Assembly: GCF_027887165.1 (NCBI RefSeq)
Contig: NC_077230.1
Coordinates: 341,339,513-341,403,512 of the forward strand
Length of the DNA: 64,000 nucleotides
DNA from: Monodelphis domestica
Taxonomy: Eukaryota; Chordata; Mammalia; Didelphimorphia; Didelphidae
Direction of reading: 5' to 3'
The notes below the pieces were generated by a model. It saw only the letters and a program-made list of their open reading frames with translations, was not told the origin of the DNA and ran no database searches. Positions 1 to 12,528 of the stretch are shown piece by piece (position 1 is the first letter of the stretch; the number at the start of each line of letters is the position of its first letter). The position numbers were made by a program, and so were the translations under genes.

Positions 1-787
1 ACATAAATCTTAAAACACATAAATCTTATAACCACTTTGCAGTCATTCTCTTGAAGTCGCCAGAATTTGTTGTGATTCCATTTGTTCTCTTTCACTTTTC
101 TTTTATGTGGTTTTAGTCATTCTCTGTTCGTTTGACTCACTATTTTTTCACTTCGTATTTTTTCGCAAAGACCTCATTATATTTCTTTACTAGGTACCCT
201 TTCTGGATATTACATTAATTTTCTTTGGTTGGGGCTCCCATAGAGGTAGTTGATTACACACTCCATGTTCTAGGGGTACCTGAGGGGTTAGGTTTCCTAG
301 TATTGTTGTTCATGAGTCCCGACTGGTGTCTTCTCATTAACCAGAAGATATATCATCTTTTTTATTTTTTTACAAAAGATATTTATTCACCAAGTATGTA
401 TAACAAGAAGAGTTGGCATAAAACATGTCCTCCAAATGGGAGTGAGTGGGAAACATTCCCTTCTTATATTCACAAGGTCCCTGGGAAGAGTGGGTTCCAA
501 CTTAAATACAAGGGCAGTGAGAATACATAAGCTAAAGAGGTTTCTAACTCCTGGCCCTATAAATCTTCTTTTCTTTTTTTGAAATCCCTATTCAATATGG
601 TATGGAGCATATCATCAGTAATGGATGCTTTACTGCTTTGGTAGGCTGGCTTTTGGCATGGTGTGACATCCCTTTTGGCACCAGTGTGACCTCTCATGAG
701 GCCTTTGGATCTCCTCAGTTCACAAGGTTGTCTAGGCACTACTATCTTGGGATATTTACCCACCCAATGGCAGGAAAAAATAAATGA

Positions 788-830
<43 letters not shown>

Positions 831-1524
831 GACAGAGAGAGAAGGAAGGAGTAAGAGAGGCAGAGAGAGAGAGAGAGAGGCAGAGAGAGAGAATCACCCA
901 AGAACCCAAGAACTTGCAGCCAGATGGGAAACTGGGCTGATGCCCTGGTTCTACCTAGGTCTCTGGATCAGCTAAACATCATTCTTCCTTACTTGTAATT
1001 GCAAAAGAATGAGAAGAAACGAAAGGATGGGCAGATCGCCCATTTCGTATGAACCATGCATACTGGCTCAGTAGCCCTTGAGTCACTGGCTGTGAAGCCA
1101 ATTAGGAGATGTATCATCATTATATTGTACCCATCCCTCAATCAGGCATATATGGAAACAAGTTGCTCCCAAGTTTTTACATGGTTACATTGATTAGAAG
1201 CAGGCAGGAAATATGCAAGGACAAGTTTTTCTAGGATAGTCCCCCATGCTACACATTTCCCTTATTAAATGTTCACCTCAGTCAATTAACCTGGGGTGTG
1301 TTTTGAACTCGGTGGCCATATTCCCAATCCAGAAAAGATCCCTTGGATCCTCAGGAAGTTCAAAGATTTACCTTTCCAGTTTCTTCCCCAATATCTTATT
1401 TGAAAATTACAATAAAGTCCAGATGATGCTGACCTTATATTGCCCCAGTCTTAGAGGCAGAAATCACAGTGACCTCCAAAGCCAGAGTGATTTGGATCTA
1501 ACAAATGAAGCACATTTTATTAAG
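1..1524. other. Gene-free left edge; possible old LTR-type repeat
   Basis: No convincing coding exon is seen. From about 340 to 1240 the sequence has the feel of a dispersed marsupial repeat, possibly a long-terminal-repeat fossil interrupted by a GA microsatellite. I cannot show paired ends or internal genes, so this is recognition only. The remainder (1-339 and 1240-1524) holds nothing I can name. Confidence 0.25.
787..891. repeat. (GA)n microsatellite
   Basis: About 105 bp of almost pure GA with scattered CA, GGAA and GTAA interruptions. It creates long spurious Arg/Glu and Ser/Leu reading frames on the two strands. Confidence 0.95.
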
Positions 1525-2512
1525 CTTATCAGTAAATGGTCAAAGGATAAGGTAGTTCTCAGATGAAGAAATTAAAATGATCTATAGTCATGAAAAAATG
1601 TTCCAAATCACGATTGATTAGGGAAATGAAAATTAAAACAACTCTCAGATACCACCTTACTATCAGATTGAAATATGACTAAAATATTACTAAAAAGAAA
1701 AATGAGAAGGGGGGAGGTGTTTGGAAAAATTGGGATACTAATACACTGTTGATAGAACTCTGAATGGATACAACCATTCTGGAGAGCAATATGGAACCAT
1801 GCCAAAAGGGCCTTAAAATTATGCATACCCTTTGACCCAGGAGTGTCACTACCGAGTCTATATCCCAAAGAGATCAGAGATAGGAGGTACAAAAATATTT
1901 TTGGAAACTGTTTGTAGTGGCAAAGATTTGGAAATGGAGGGGGTGTCCATCAACTGGGGAATGACTGATTAGATTGTGGTATATGGTTGCAATGGAATAC
2001 TATTGTGCTATAAGAAATGATAAACAGGATGAGTTCAGAAAAACCCAGGAAGACTTATATGAACTGATGCGAAGTGAAGTGAGTAGAATCAGGAGAATAC
2101 TGTATATAGTAATAAAAATATTGTATGATAATCAATTGTGAAAGATTAAACTATTATCAATAGAACAAGGTCCCAAGATAACCCCAAAGGACTCATGATA
2201 AAAAATGCCATCCATAACCAAAGAAGGAACTGTTGAAATCTGATTACAGATTATAGCACGCCACCTTTCATTTTATTTCCTTCATGAATATTTTTTATTG
2301 CATGTGTAATACATGTCTTCAATCATGACATGGAGAATATGGAAATATATATTACAGGAAAGCACTGGTAAAAACTAGATCAGACTATAGTCTCAGGGAG
2401 CAAGAGGAGGGAGAGAGGGAAGGAAAGAAATCTGACTTGGAAAATGTCAGAAAACAATTGTCAAAATTTGTTTCTATATGTAATTAAAAAAAAAGGTTTG
2501 AAAAAAAATTAA
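1525..2512 (+). mobile_element. L1 LINE, 3' end of ORF2 plus 3' UTR
   Basis: The plus strand carries the end of an L1 ORF2 in broken frames: agtaaatggtcaaaggata (the 'KWSKD' segment), then the region for PFWRAIW, CIPFDPGVSLPSLYPKE and WNTIVL, which align by eye with the C-terminus of mammalian L1 ORF2. It is followed by an L1-type 3' UTR and an A-rich tail near 2488-2510. It is 5'-truncated and decayed by stops and frame changes. Confidence 0.85.
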
Positions 2513-3387
2513 GTTTATCAGAAATTGCCACTTGCCTCATACTTATAAGAGTTCTAGCTAGGTCTTACAAAATCCTTCCCAAATGCAAAGGCAATAAATG
2601 GAAGAAAAACAGGAAAAGAAATCCTTTCCTAAATCAGAAGGAAAATCTAGTCTCTACAGAGCTGTCAGAATTAATGGGATTCTCCCTTCAGGGATTAAGG
2701 ACCTGGGGTTGACTGTAAACCATTCTCTTACTATTCAGATAAGAAACTGAACTTATTTGACTTGGAGTTTTGGCAGCTACATTAACCCACCAGTACCAGA
2801 GAAGGCCAAGGATCCTTTCTTTTTCCATTAAGGAACCCTTCTGCTTTGGGTTCAATCAGGAACTAAAAGAGAAAAAATAAAACAAAACAGGGTTATGTCC
2901 ATGGAGGAAATGGACCGTTTTTCTATGTCTTCACCTAATTCCTATCCACTCCAAGTCCTACCCAGGAAATACTCTTATAGATCAGGTTTAATGCAATGCA
3001 ATCTCTCTGGCTCTTTTCGACAATATTAGGTGCCCCAGATTTTCCCAGTACTCCCTGAAACAGATAAAGAGTCCAATTGGTGGTACAGAAAAACATTTCC
3101 ATGGCATAAATCAAAATCCTCTGGGTCTCTGCCCTACCATTATTTCTACATTTTCTATAATACCTAGGGAATTCCATTGGGAAGTCTGATTTCAGAAAAT
3201 CCCCTAGAGATGTATGGGGTTTTCAAAAGCATCAATCAGTTGGGGTTATATTTGGGGTTTTTAGGTCAACAGACCTGTCATCCTATAGACCTACATTCCA
3301 GAAAGTTCTCATATGAGTTGTTTGGACTCATGTTGCAGATAATACAATATCTAAATATCCTTAAAAGTAAAAATAGACACTAGTGAA
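2513..3387. other. Gene-free stretch, nothing recognised
   Basis: Unique-looking sequence of ordinary composition. The open frames on both strands are under 85 codons and resemble no protein I know. Confidence 0.6.
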
Positions 3388-3555
3388 CTTCTTTGTTGTT
3401 CAGTCTTTACAGTTGAGTTACTCTTTGTGACCCTATTTGGGGTTTTCTTGGCCAAGGTACTAGTGTGGTTTGGCATTTCCTTCTCCAGTTCATTTTATAG
3501 AGGCGGAAGTCGAGGCAAATAGGGTTAAGTGACTTGCCCAGGGTCATATAATGTG
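3388..3555 (-). mobile_element. Type B SINE (RTE-tailed)
   Basis: It reads in reverse: ttgttcagtctttacagttg at the left is the inverted RTE-like tail, followed by the ggggttttcttggccaa and cttctccagttcatttta segments. It ends in the CORE-like gttaagtgacttgcccag near 3522. The tRNA-like head is missing. Confidence 0.85.
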
Positions 3556-3559
3556 TCTT

Positions 3560-3712
3560 CCATTTTGGACAGAGAATGCGTTTCTTAGGACCATTGTCAT
3601 GTAGTGAATAGGGAAATCAAGGGAAGATCTTGAACGCCAGGTTAAGGAGCCTGAATTTTCCGCTGTAGGCAGTAGAGAGTTGCTGAGTGCTTGGGAGCAG
3701 AAGAGTAAAAGA
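3560..3712 (+). repeat. Fragment of an ancient interspersed repeat (third local copy)
   Basis: The segments gatcttgaacgccaggttaa and tgtaggcagtagagagttgc match by eye the same parts of the longer element seen at 10100-11850 and 13440-14400. Family unknown to me; non-coding. Confidence 0.55.
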
Positions 3713-4049
3713 ATGTATTTTTACATATGGCCATGATGATTTCCATCCACAAAAAGGGACCATCTTCCTCTGGCATTGGCCTCTTTTTCACAAATTTGAT
3801 ATACTTTAACAGTCATTGGAGCTTGATGGAGGACAGTTAATTTCAAGAGGACAAACAGGAAATGTATCAGGCTGTTGTAATTACAAGCAAAAACATTACC
3901 CATCAAGAGTTGAACACACAGTCAATTTGCTACTCTACTACTTTGCTATCTCTGATTCTCATTCTTTCGCCTCTCCAGAGGTGGCTGGTCATGGCATGGT
4001 GGACAAAGTATTTTCCCTAAATAGCCCCTACACATTGGTTGGAGGAGGA
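3713..4049. other. Gene-free stretch, nothing recognised
   Basis: No exon, RNA gene or repeat that I can support. Confidence 0.5.
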
Positions 4050-4310
4050 TACCTAGCAGCTGTGTAACCCTGGGCAAATCATTTAACCCTATTTACCTCA
4101 ATTTCCTCATCTATAAAATGGGAATAATCATAGCATCTACCTCAGTTGGGGTTGTTGTGAGAATTAAGTGAGATTATATTGGTAAAAAGCACTGAGCACA
4201 GTGTTTGGCACTTAATAGATGCTATATAAAAGGACAGCTAGATAGAGCACTGAGTCTGGAATCAGGAAGATCGAAATTCAAATCTGACTTCAGACCTTGT
4301 GAGACCCTGC
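4050..4310 (+). mobile_element. MIR/Ther-1 CORE-SINE, then a SINE head fragment
   Basis: agctgtgtaaccctgggcaa, the cctcatctataaaatggg core and the gcacttaatagatgctata tail define a CORE-SINE at 4050-4235. From 4236 a second SINE head begins (gatagagcactgagtctgga) and breaks off near 4310. Confidence 0.85.
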
Positions 4311-4579
4311 TGGGAATTATGTACCTAAGTAAAAGTTAACCCATGATAGTCTTTTGGGGTTGGATTTGAGGGTCTGATCTTTTTGTGATGTTTTAGAGAA
4401 TTAGTGTACAGTTATTTTGCTCTTACATTATTCCTTCTGAGACTAGAGACTAGGGGGAATAATAATCATGTCAATTCCATAGGTGAGGGATATTAATGAG
4501 AGAGGTCATGCAAGGGGGACTGAGTGGGCAATCACATCTTGCCAAGGGCCACTTTGTGGCCTCCTTAGCTACCACACGT
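4311..4579. other. Gene-free stretch, nothing recognised
   Basis: Ordinary sequence between two SINEs with no supported feature. Confidence 0.5.
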
Positions 4580-4795
4580 GACTCTGTCAAGGCATTGTGG
4601 CCTGATGGCTCCCAGCAAGACCCTAGGCAAGTCACTTAACTCCTATTTGCCTCAGTTCTTCATCTAAAAAATGGGAACACACTGGAGAAGTAAATAGCAA
4701 GTCACTCCAAAATCTTTGCCAAGAAAACCACCTGGATAAAATCCATGGGGGCACAGAGAGCTAGACATGACTGAACAACTAAACAACAACAAGAA
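4580..4795 (+). mobile_element. Type B SINE (RTE-tailed)
   Basis: Contains caagtcacttaactcctatt, the tctttgccaagaaaacc segment and the RTE-like 3' end agacatgactgaacaactaa, with an A/C-rich tail at 4780-4795. The head is partly lost. Confidence 0.88.
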
Positions 4796-4979
4796 ATACT
4801 TCTTCCCTTCTTTCTGAGAATTAAGCCAGGTACTGATTTTGATTTTTATAGATGAGAAACTATGAAGAGGGAAGGAGATTTGCCTTATAATCCTGTCTCT
4901 GATACAATGACCATGTAGCCTTGAATACAGAACTATTCGTCTTTTCCTCATTTTCTCCCTCCTGGGATAATAATGTCTC

Positions 4980-5090
4980 CTAAGCATCTTCTATATGCCA
5001 GGTATTTTACTAGGTCATAGGGCTAGAAAAACAGAGATAAAATAGCCCCTGCCTTCAAGAAGCTTACATTTTATCAGAGAAAAGAATGTG
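4980..5090. repeat. Old dispersed repeat fragment (catcttctatatgccaggt type)
   Basis: tctatatgccaggtatttta followed by gcctgccttcaagaagctta-like sequence matches a repeat also seen at 9605-9860 and 55005-55190. It is probably the start of the same ancient repeat that extends to 11850. Confidence 0.5.
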
Positions 5091-5187
5091 TACACAGATT
5101 CAGTATATGGATGGATGGGGTATTCTAAGAAGATTTAGAGCCTCTGGTGTGAGGGCATACTGAGCCATTTTTAGGACTGCTCAGGCA

Positions 5188-5390
5188 CCTTTTATAAAAA
5201 AAAAATCCTTATTTTCCCTCTTAGAACCAATATTTTGTATTAATTCCAAGGCACAAGAGCCATAAATACTAGGCAATGGGGGTTAAGTGACTTGATCAGG
5301 TCACACATCTAGGAAATGTCTGAGACCAGATTTGAACCCCCCATCTCTAGACCTGGCTCTGAATCCATTGAGCCACCATTCACCTTTCAG
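5188..5390 (-). mobile_element. Type A SINE
   Basis: It reads in reverse from a left poly-T/A-rich end through ttgtattaattccaaggcac, the gggttaagtgacttgatcag core and tctctagacctggctctgaa to gagccaccattc. The length of about 200 bp is normal for the family. Confidence 0.88.
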
Positions 5391-5429
5391 CCAGCTCTCA
5401 TTAGTAGCTCCCAAGTAGCTGTGGCTCAT

Positions 5430-5825
5430 CTTTACTTCCTACATTGTCTTGGTAGGCAGGCTAAGCCAGGCTTAGGGGAACTGACAGTCTCCAGCCTGTC
5501 GGTGACTTAGGGGAATGTCTACCCCAACCTTGTCAATTCTTCTGGTGGAATGGGCAGATGAGAATACTTTGTTTCAAAAGGGGTCATGAAGGTGGCTAAA
5601 GTAGACTCTGTAGAGCTCATAAGTTTAGCTGGATATTGAAGATACTGCATCCTGAACCATAGCCAGTTGTCCCGAATTTTGTCTTGCCACGAGATTTTGA
5701 TGACTCTGGAAGAGAGTGACTTTGTGCAACTCTGCCTCACTTCAATCTCATTTATGTACCAGTCAAAAACATAACCATAATGCCATTTTGGTCCTCTTTG
5801 AATATGAAGAACAACCAACCACATA
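5430..5825 (+). repeat. Dispersed repeat, probably RTE-derived or non-autonomous
   Basis: gtaggcaggctaagccaggc, a central gcctcacttcaatctcattt and the 3' end tggtcctctttgaatatgaa gaacaacc form a repeat I recognise from marsupial genomes. The 3' end resembles RTE-family tails. The 165-codon open frame on the opposite strand over this interval is non-coding. Confidence 0.5.
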
Positions 5826-6314
5826 TAAAATATGTATATGCCAAATAGAGAACTAAATATTAAGTAAATATTAAATAATTTTGTAAGGAAGATACAGCTC
5901 CGTAAGAACAGAATACATATACAAAGTAAATACAGGGTCATTTCCTGAAATAATGGATGCATATGCTCATTGTATACTGGAAATTCCATTGCAAACAATA
6001 AAGAGGAAATGGGCAAACGTGTTTGACTTTGTAAAATTTGTAAATTATTTTTATGTTTTTAAAAATTCATAGCTGCTTGGATCAACAGCAATGAGATTAG
6101 TCCCATGAATTGACATAAAGACTAGTTGCCCTTCAAATCAGACTTGGCTAAAATCTGAGTGGGGCCTGTAATGGCACTCTCGCTAGAGAACAGCAAGAGA
6201 AGGGATGAAGACCAGGGAAGTAGTGATAATGATCAAAATGATCAAAATGTTTTTACTTGAATTGATAGGAATGGGCAAAAAAGTATTTCATAAAATCATA
6301 TATTGATCATAGGA
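5826..6314. other. AT-rich gene-free stretch
   Basis: AT-rich sequence with no recognised repeat or exon. Confidence 0.55.
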
Positions 6315-6690
6315 GTCTTTCAACTTCCTTATTTCTATAGATGGACTCATCTTCCCAGGACCCCAGGACAGAAACTTTGGGATCATCCTTTACTCTTCTC
6401 TCCCCTACATTTTGGTCCATTCCATCCATTCTGCTGCCAAATCTGATCAATTCTAATGCAAACATTTTTCTCCCATTGTCTTCAGTTCACTCACAGGACC
6501 ATCATCCTTTGTACAGGCCTCTATCATTTCTCAATTGGACTATTCTAATGGTCTCTTAATGAGTCTTCTTGTCTCCATCCCCCCACAATCCATCATTCAC
6601 GTAGTCATCAAATGAATAGAACACATCACTCCCCTGCTCCAGTAGCTGGAGTGACTCTGACTACTTACCAATTGTCTCTAGGGTAGGTTT
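6315..6690 (+). mobile_element. L2 LINE fragment
   Basis: The run of ccaggaccccaggacagaaa, tctgatcaattctaatgcaa, ttctcaattggactattcta and catcactcccctgctccagt follows the order of the L2 3' coding region and is partly collinear with the longer L2 at 17850-19025. No intact frame remains. Confidence 0.7.
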
Positions 6691-6995
6691 TTTGTGTCCT
6701 GGACTCTTTTGGCAGTTTGAAATCTATAGATTCTTTCTCAAAATAATGTTCATAAATGTAAAAACAAATACAGAGGATTATAAAAAGGAATTCAAAGCCA
6801 CTTCCTTCAAGAAGATTTCACTGATCTATCCAAATCAGTGACTTTTCTTTGCTATGAACCCCCACTTCCCACTCTCTCTTCTCCCTTTCCTATAGCCTTT
6901 ATCATACTCTTCCATGTATTTTGATGTGTGTTATTCAAGTCTTTTATCATTTGTTAGGAAGGCATGAAGGGAACCAATTAGATGGAAATATACTG

Positions 6996-7058
<63 letters not shown>

Positions 7059-7200
7059 AATATATATACATATATCTATCTCTCTGTCAATCTATCTTTC
7101 TCTCTTTGTGTCTGTCTCTCTTTATCTATCCATCTATTGGTCTATTGGTCTATCTGTCTATGTATCTATCTATCTTAGAAATAAAGAAATTTCTGGACCA
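6690..7200 (+). mobile_element. Short DNA-transposon-like element (MITE) holding a microsatellite
   Basis: tcctggactcttttggcagt, ctcaaaataatgttcataaa and gaaccaattagatggaaata precede the CT/TA array, and a short remnant follows it. The same blocks recur at 13045-13420, 25880-26680 and 47690-47880. I take it to be a non-autonomous hAT-like element. About 6800-6950 looks like a separate insertion. Confidence 0.5.
6998..7185. repeat. (CT)n-(TA)n-(TCTA)n compound microsatellite
   Basis: Pure CT to about 7038, then TA to 7070, then mixed TCTA/TCTG/TTGG units. It lies inside the MITE-like element. Confidence 0.95.
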
Positions 7201-7840
7201 TAATATTGTGCTGAAGATCAAAATCTGATTGTGGCACATAAAAGCTGGAGGTATCATCATGCCTAGCTTGTGGCAAAGATTCCTTTAGATATTCAACAGT
7301 GTGTTTTATAGGTTTTTGACAGGTAATTATCATAAGTCATTAACAAGACAAAAGATACATAGGATGTTAAGAAACATGCAATGGTGTTTGGGAACGAGGT
7401 TTTGGACATTTGATAAGAAATCCTAATTTCAGTATAAATTTATGATAAGAAAATTTAATGAATCCTTCAGAATTTATCATACTACTTAGGTCAAATACTT
7501 TCTTGGCCATAATACTTTGGGGAGCTTGTAGCTGGCATAAATCTTCGAAGGATCAAACAGCACCTTGATGTACCAATGTTATTTTCACATGATTTCATCA
7601 GGCCAGCTGGACACTCAGCATTCCCAATGAATCCAGCTCCAGGTTTCAGATTTCCTAGATAACTACATAGACCTGAAGTTTTTTCCTCCAAAAGAAGTTC
7701 TTAATGTATTTAGCTGCTATAATATTCTAATATACCAAACTATTCTTTATAACACTATGGTTAGTATTCTATTATCATAATTGATATCTTATATACAGTT
7801 AATAAAATAACTCTTTCTAAAAATTATAATTGTAGTTTCT
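7200..7840. other. Gene-free stretch, nothing recognised
   Basis: AT-rich. The only open frame above 60 codons (minus strand near 7491-7691) shows no known motif. Confidence 0.55.
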
Positions 7841-7844
7841 TATC

Positions 7845-8620
<776 letters not shown>

Positions 8621-8919
8621 ACAAATTCTTGCTTTGCAGTCTAACACATCCCACCTCCCCTAGGGGTTCCATACTTCTCTTTCCAATTTTATTTCAGGTT
8701 ATTTGCTTCTATGTGCCAGCCATAATAGACTTTTAAATTCTTAAACTTGAAATAGAGTTTCCTTACTTGATATATTCATACATGCTATGCCACCCCACTC
8801 CAATTCCTAAACCCATGCCTGAAATGTACTCCCTCATCATTTCTGCCTTTGTAAATCCTCTTTCTTTAATGATCTGTTCAGGTGAAATTTTCTTTGATCT
8901 TTGCAGATATTAGAAAGGA
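8621..8919. other. Gene-free stretch
   Basis: Pyrimidine-leaning sequence that may include decayed L2; nothing firm. Confidence 0.4.
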
Positions 8920-9178
8920 ACAAACATTTATTAAACACCTATTATGTGTTGTGCTAAGCACTGTGGCTAAGTTCTTTACCAATGTTATTTTGTTTGATTT
9001 TCACAACAACTCTGGGATGGAGGTGCTATCATTGTCCCCATTTTGCAGCTGAGGAAACTGCTGGAAACTGAGGAAACAGCTGAGGAAACATGACTTGTTT
9101 GAGTATCAACTAGTATCTGAATTTGGACTCAAGTCTTCCTAATTCCAGGCCCAGCACTCTATCCATTACATCTCCTGC
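8920..9178 (-). mobile_element. MIR/Ther-type SINE
   Basis: In reverse: aacatttattaaacacctat, ttttcacaacaactctggga, the cccattttgcagctgaggaa core and cttcctaattccaggcccag. A short internal duplication of 'gaggaaactg/gaggaaacagctgaggaaac' lies near 9050-9090. Confidence 0.85.
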
Positions 9179-9394
9179 CTGCAGGAAGATGGTCCTCTCC
9201 CTTCTCCAATTTTCCTAAAGAATTATGTCTGGATATCTTTTTCCCTCAACCTCTACCTTGTATTATTTGTATATGTGTTGTAAAACCCTGTAGTGGAATG
9301 TAACACTTGCTATCTCCAGTGCACATTTTATTGAGTAAAATTGGCCCCAAAGGTTAACTGAATAGTTGCAGATATTTGGACACAAATCTGGATA

Positions 9395-9515
9395 GTATCT
9401 TAGACACTACTGACTCCCTCATTTTACACAGGAGGGACCTGAGACTCAGAAAAAGGAAGTCACAAAGAGAGTAAATAGCAGAGCCATAATTGAAATCCAG
9501 ATAACATGATGAAAC
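9395..9515 (-). mobile_element. MIR core fragment
   Basis: ctcattttacacaggaggga followed by gagactcagaaaaaggaagt and gcagagccataattgaaatc is a degraded MIR core in reverse. Confidence 0.65.
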
Positions 9516-9604
9516 ATTCTTTTTATTATGACATTTTTTTAAATTTTTTCCTTCACTGCTTAACTTTTTTTCTGTGTACATCCATGTATTATTCCCCTTG
9601 CACA

Positions 9605-9860
9605 TTCATTCATTCAGCAAGCATCTTGGAATCAATATTGTGTATCAGTTCCAAGGCAGAGGAGCAGTAAGGGCTGGGCAATGGAGGTTAAGTGACTTGT
9701 CCAGGGTCACATAGCTAGGAAGTGTCTGAGTCATATTTGAACCTAGGACCTCCTGTCTCCAGGTCCCATCCATTGAGCCACCTAGCTGCCCCTCAACAAA
9801 CAGTTTTTAAGTATCTACCATATGCCAAACATTGTGCTCAGTTCTGGGGACTCAATGATG
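9605..9860 (-). mobile_element. Type A SINE (9625-9794) inside an older repeat
   Basis: The SINE reads in reverse from gaatcaatattgtgtatcag through ggttaagtgacttgtccagg to gccacctagctgccc. Outside it, attcattcagcaagcat on the left and aacaaacagtttttaagtat on the right look like two halves of one older repeat, which continues to the right after the purine array. Confidence 0.8.
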
Positions 9861-10093
9861 AAAGAAAGGAAGAAAGAAAGAAAAAAGAAAGAAGCAATGA
9901 AAGAAAGAAAGAGGAAGAAATAAAGGAAAGAAGGAAGGAAGGAAGGGAGAGAGGGAAGAAGGAAGTAAGAGAAGGAGGAAGGGAGAGAGGAAGGGAGGGA
10001 AGAACAAAGGAAGAAAAAAGAAAGAAGGAAGGAAGGAAGGAAGGAAGGAAGGGAGGGAGGGAGGGAGGGAGGGAGGGAGGGAGGGAGGGAGGA
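9860..10093. repeat. (GAAA)n/(GGAA)n/(GGGA)n purine array
   Basis: About 235 bp with purine-only runs on the plus strand, shading from GAAA through GGAA to GGGA. Its two long open frames (Lys/Arg/Glu-rich and Ser/Pro/Leu-rich) are artefacts. Confidence 0.95.
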
Positions 10094-10444
10094 AGAAGTA
10101 GGTCCTATCCTCAAGCAGCTAGGAAAACATCATATACAGAGATGAGTATACATAAAGGACAAACAGTGAATCTGAAACATCTCAACTGGGGAGGATGGGG
10201 AGAGGTCTCTTAAAAGTGGTGATACTTGAGATGAAGCTAGAAAGAAGCTTGGGATTCCAAGAGGCAGAGATGAAAAGGAGGGGGCATTCCAAGCATGGCA
10301 GACAGTCTGTGTATAGGCATGGAGTTAGGAGATGGATTATCATGTGTGAAAATAGAACAGATTGGCAGTAATGTGCAGTTTGAAGCAGGAACAGGGTAAT
10401 AATATGTGGTTAAGTCTGAAAAGGGAGGATGGTACCAATTTATG

Positions 10445-10640
10445 GACTTAAAAGAACCCTTCCCTTCTATCCTAGAATCATTACTGTACATTGGTTCCAA
10501 GACAGAAGAATGGCAAAGGCTAGGCAATGGAGGTTAAGTGACTTCAAGGGTCCCCAGCTAGGAAGTGTCTGAGGTCAGATTTGAACCCAGGACCTCCCAT
10601 CTTTAGGCCTGGCTCAATCCACTGAACCATTTATCTGCCT
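10445..10640 (-). mobile_element. Type A SINE with 10-bp target duplication
   Basis: In reverse from gaacccttcccttctatcct to tgaaccatttatctgcct. The direct repeat ccaatttatg at 10435-10444 and 10641-10650 flanks it exactly, marking insertion into the ancient repeat. Confidence 0.93.
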
Positions 10641-11204
10641 CCAATTTATGAAGTTTTAATGCTAAACAAAGAGTTTGTGTTCAAGTGATGGCATCAGATA
10701 TTGCTTTAGGAATATCAGTTTAGCAGCTGAATGGAGGATAGATTGGAGAGGAGGGAGACTATGTCAAGGAGAATAAGTAGGAGGCTACAGTTAGAGACCA
10801 AATAAGAAGCGATGAGTGTATGAACTTGTAAATGGACAGAAAGTGGTGGTTGTGAGATGAGGAAGCGGAATGAAGGATTTGATGGATTAGATGGGGGGGT
10901 GAGGGAGAGGGAGGAATTGAGGAGGGCCCCCTATTTGGAATCCTGGAAGACTAGAAGGATGGATCATGGTGCCCTCTGTGAAATACAGAAAACAAATAGA
11001 AGAAAGATAGTGAGTTCTGTTTTGGACTGGTTGAGGTTGAGATGCCCCTGGGACATCTATTGTGAGGTGGGATTTGGGGGCTGAAACTCAGGAGAGTATT
11101 GCAGGCTTGATATGAGAATCGGGGAGTCATTTTCACAGAGATTATAATTGAACCAGAGGGATCTGGTGTGTCTGTACACATGTGTGCATGCATGGGTGAG
11201 TGCA

Positions 11205-11578
11205 TGTGTGTGTGAGAGAGAGAGAAAAAGAGAGAGACAGACACAGACAGAGGGGAGAGAAAAGAGACAGTCAGACAGGGGGGAGAGAAGAGAGAGAGAC
11301 AGAGGAGAGAGGAGAGACAGACAGACAGAGGGGAGAGACAGTCAGTCAGAGATGTGGGAGAGAAGAGACAGAGGAGAGAAGAGAGACGGACACAGACAGA
11401 CAGACAGAGGGGAGAGAAGAGAGACAGATAGAGGAGAGAGGAGAGACAGACAGACAGAGGGGAGAGAAGGGAGAAGAGAGAGACAGACAGTCAGACAGAG
11501 GTGGGGGAAGAGAAGAGAGAAGCAGAGAGAAACAAAGACAGAGAGGCACAGAGAGGCAGAGAGAGAAAGAGAGAACTC
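11205..11578. repeat. (GA)n/(GACA)n array within the ancient repeat
   Basis: About 370 bp of GA with CAGA, GGGGAGA and GTCAGACA units, preceded by a short TG/CATG stretch (11165-11215). It splits the ancient element. A ~60-bp pattern of gaggggagagaagagagaca-like blocks recurs loosely. Confidence 0.93.
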
Positions 11579-11850
11579 AGGACAGAATCCAGAGGTATAC
11601 TCACACTTGGAAGGGCATGAATGCTAACCCTGAGAAGGAGACGGAGTGGTCAGACAGGTAGGAGAAGAACCAGGAGGGAAAAGTGTCATGAAAACCCAGG
11701 AAGGACAGAGAATTCAGGAAGAGGGACTGGTTAACAGTGTTGGAGGCAGCAGAAAGATGAAGAAAGATGAGGATTGAGAAAAGGCCATTGCATTTGATAA
11801 TGAAGAGACCATTGGTAATTAAGGCTTACAATTAGAACGGATACTACTTC

Positions 11851-12528
11851 ATTAGACCAGTGAGGATGTCCTGCTGCCACTATGTAGGAAGATGATGGAA
11901 AGATCACTTCCCTTCTGTGGGACTCAATTTTCCCACTTTTAAATTTGGGGAAGTAACAGAGAATTGTTGAGCTGGAAAAGAATTTAGGATATAGGCTGTC
12001 CGAGTTACTGAAAGAGACTAGCTGTGGTATCCTTGGCAAATGAGCTCCAGTTTTCTTACCTGCAAAATGGGATAATAATAGCACCTTTCTCATAGGGTGA
12101 GAGAGACAACTTGGATCACAGAACTTGGGAAAACTTATGTGGAAATTTGTCGTTACATGTAATTGGTAAGATAAAATATCTACAAATCAGCGGCTAGATG
12201 GGCTGTGATGGACAGACGCAGAGTCCATCCACAACCACGAGGTGGCAGCAGGGGCAACGGCAAGAGGCAGCCAAGCCCTGGGTCAACATCACATCCTGTA
12301 TATATCTCTAAGGATCCCGAGCTGGCAGGGACCTCCGATAGGATTCTGTCCAACGTGCTCATTTTTAAAATGAAGAGATGGAGGCCCAAGGAAAGGAAAG
12401 GACCTGCTCACACACTTAGTAAGTAAGGGAGGTAGATATCTCCTGAATCTAGGTCTGGCAGGCTCTCCATTATCCAACTCAAGAAGCCAGGAAAGAAAGA
12501 TTCAGATAGGATGCTAGAAGACATTTTA
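11851..12528. other. Intergenic sequence with MIR fragments
   Basis: A MIR-like plus-strand piece (ttcttacctgcaaaatggga, near 12020-12110) and a reverse MIR/L3-like piece (aaaatgaagagatggaggcc, near 12290-12440) are visible. No gene. Confidence 0.55.

Larger units (their letters stand above)
10100..11850 (+). repeat. Ancient ~1.7 kb interspersed repeat, longest local copy
   Basis: Landmarks in order: tcctcaagcagctaggaaaa, gcatggagttaggagatgga, tatcagtttagcagctgaat ggagg, gttctgttttggactggttg agg, gatgcccctgggacatctat, tggtcagacaggtaggagaa, and tgaggattgagaaaaggcca ttg. The order is shared with the copy at 13440-14400. I recognise it as widespread in mammals but cannot give its family. It is interrupted by a SINE and a GA array; no coding capacity seen. 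Confidence 0.65.

Noticed and set aside
5519-6016. A 165-codon hydrophobic minus-strand frame
   Set aside because: It lies on the reverse of a dispersed repeat and AT-rich sequence, with no match to a known membrane protein family.
9670-9790. tRNA-like A/B-box segments within SINEs considered as tRNA genes
   Set aside because: They belong to SINE heads, lack a full cloverleaf, and are followed by SINE bodies.
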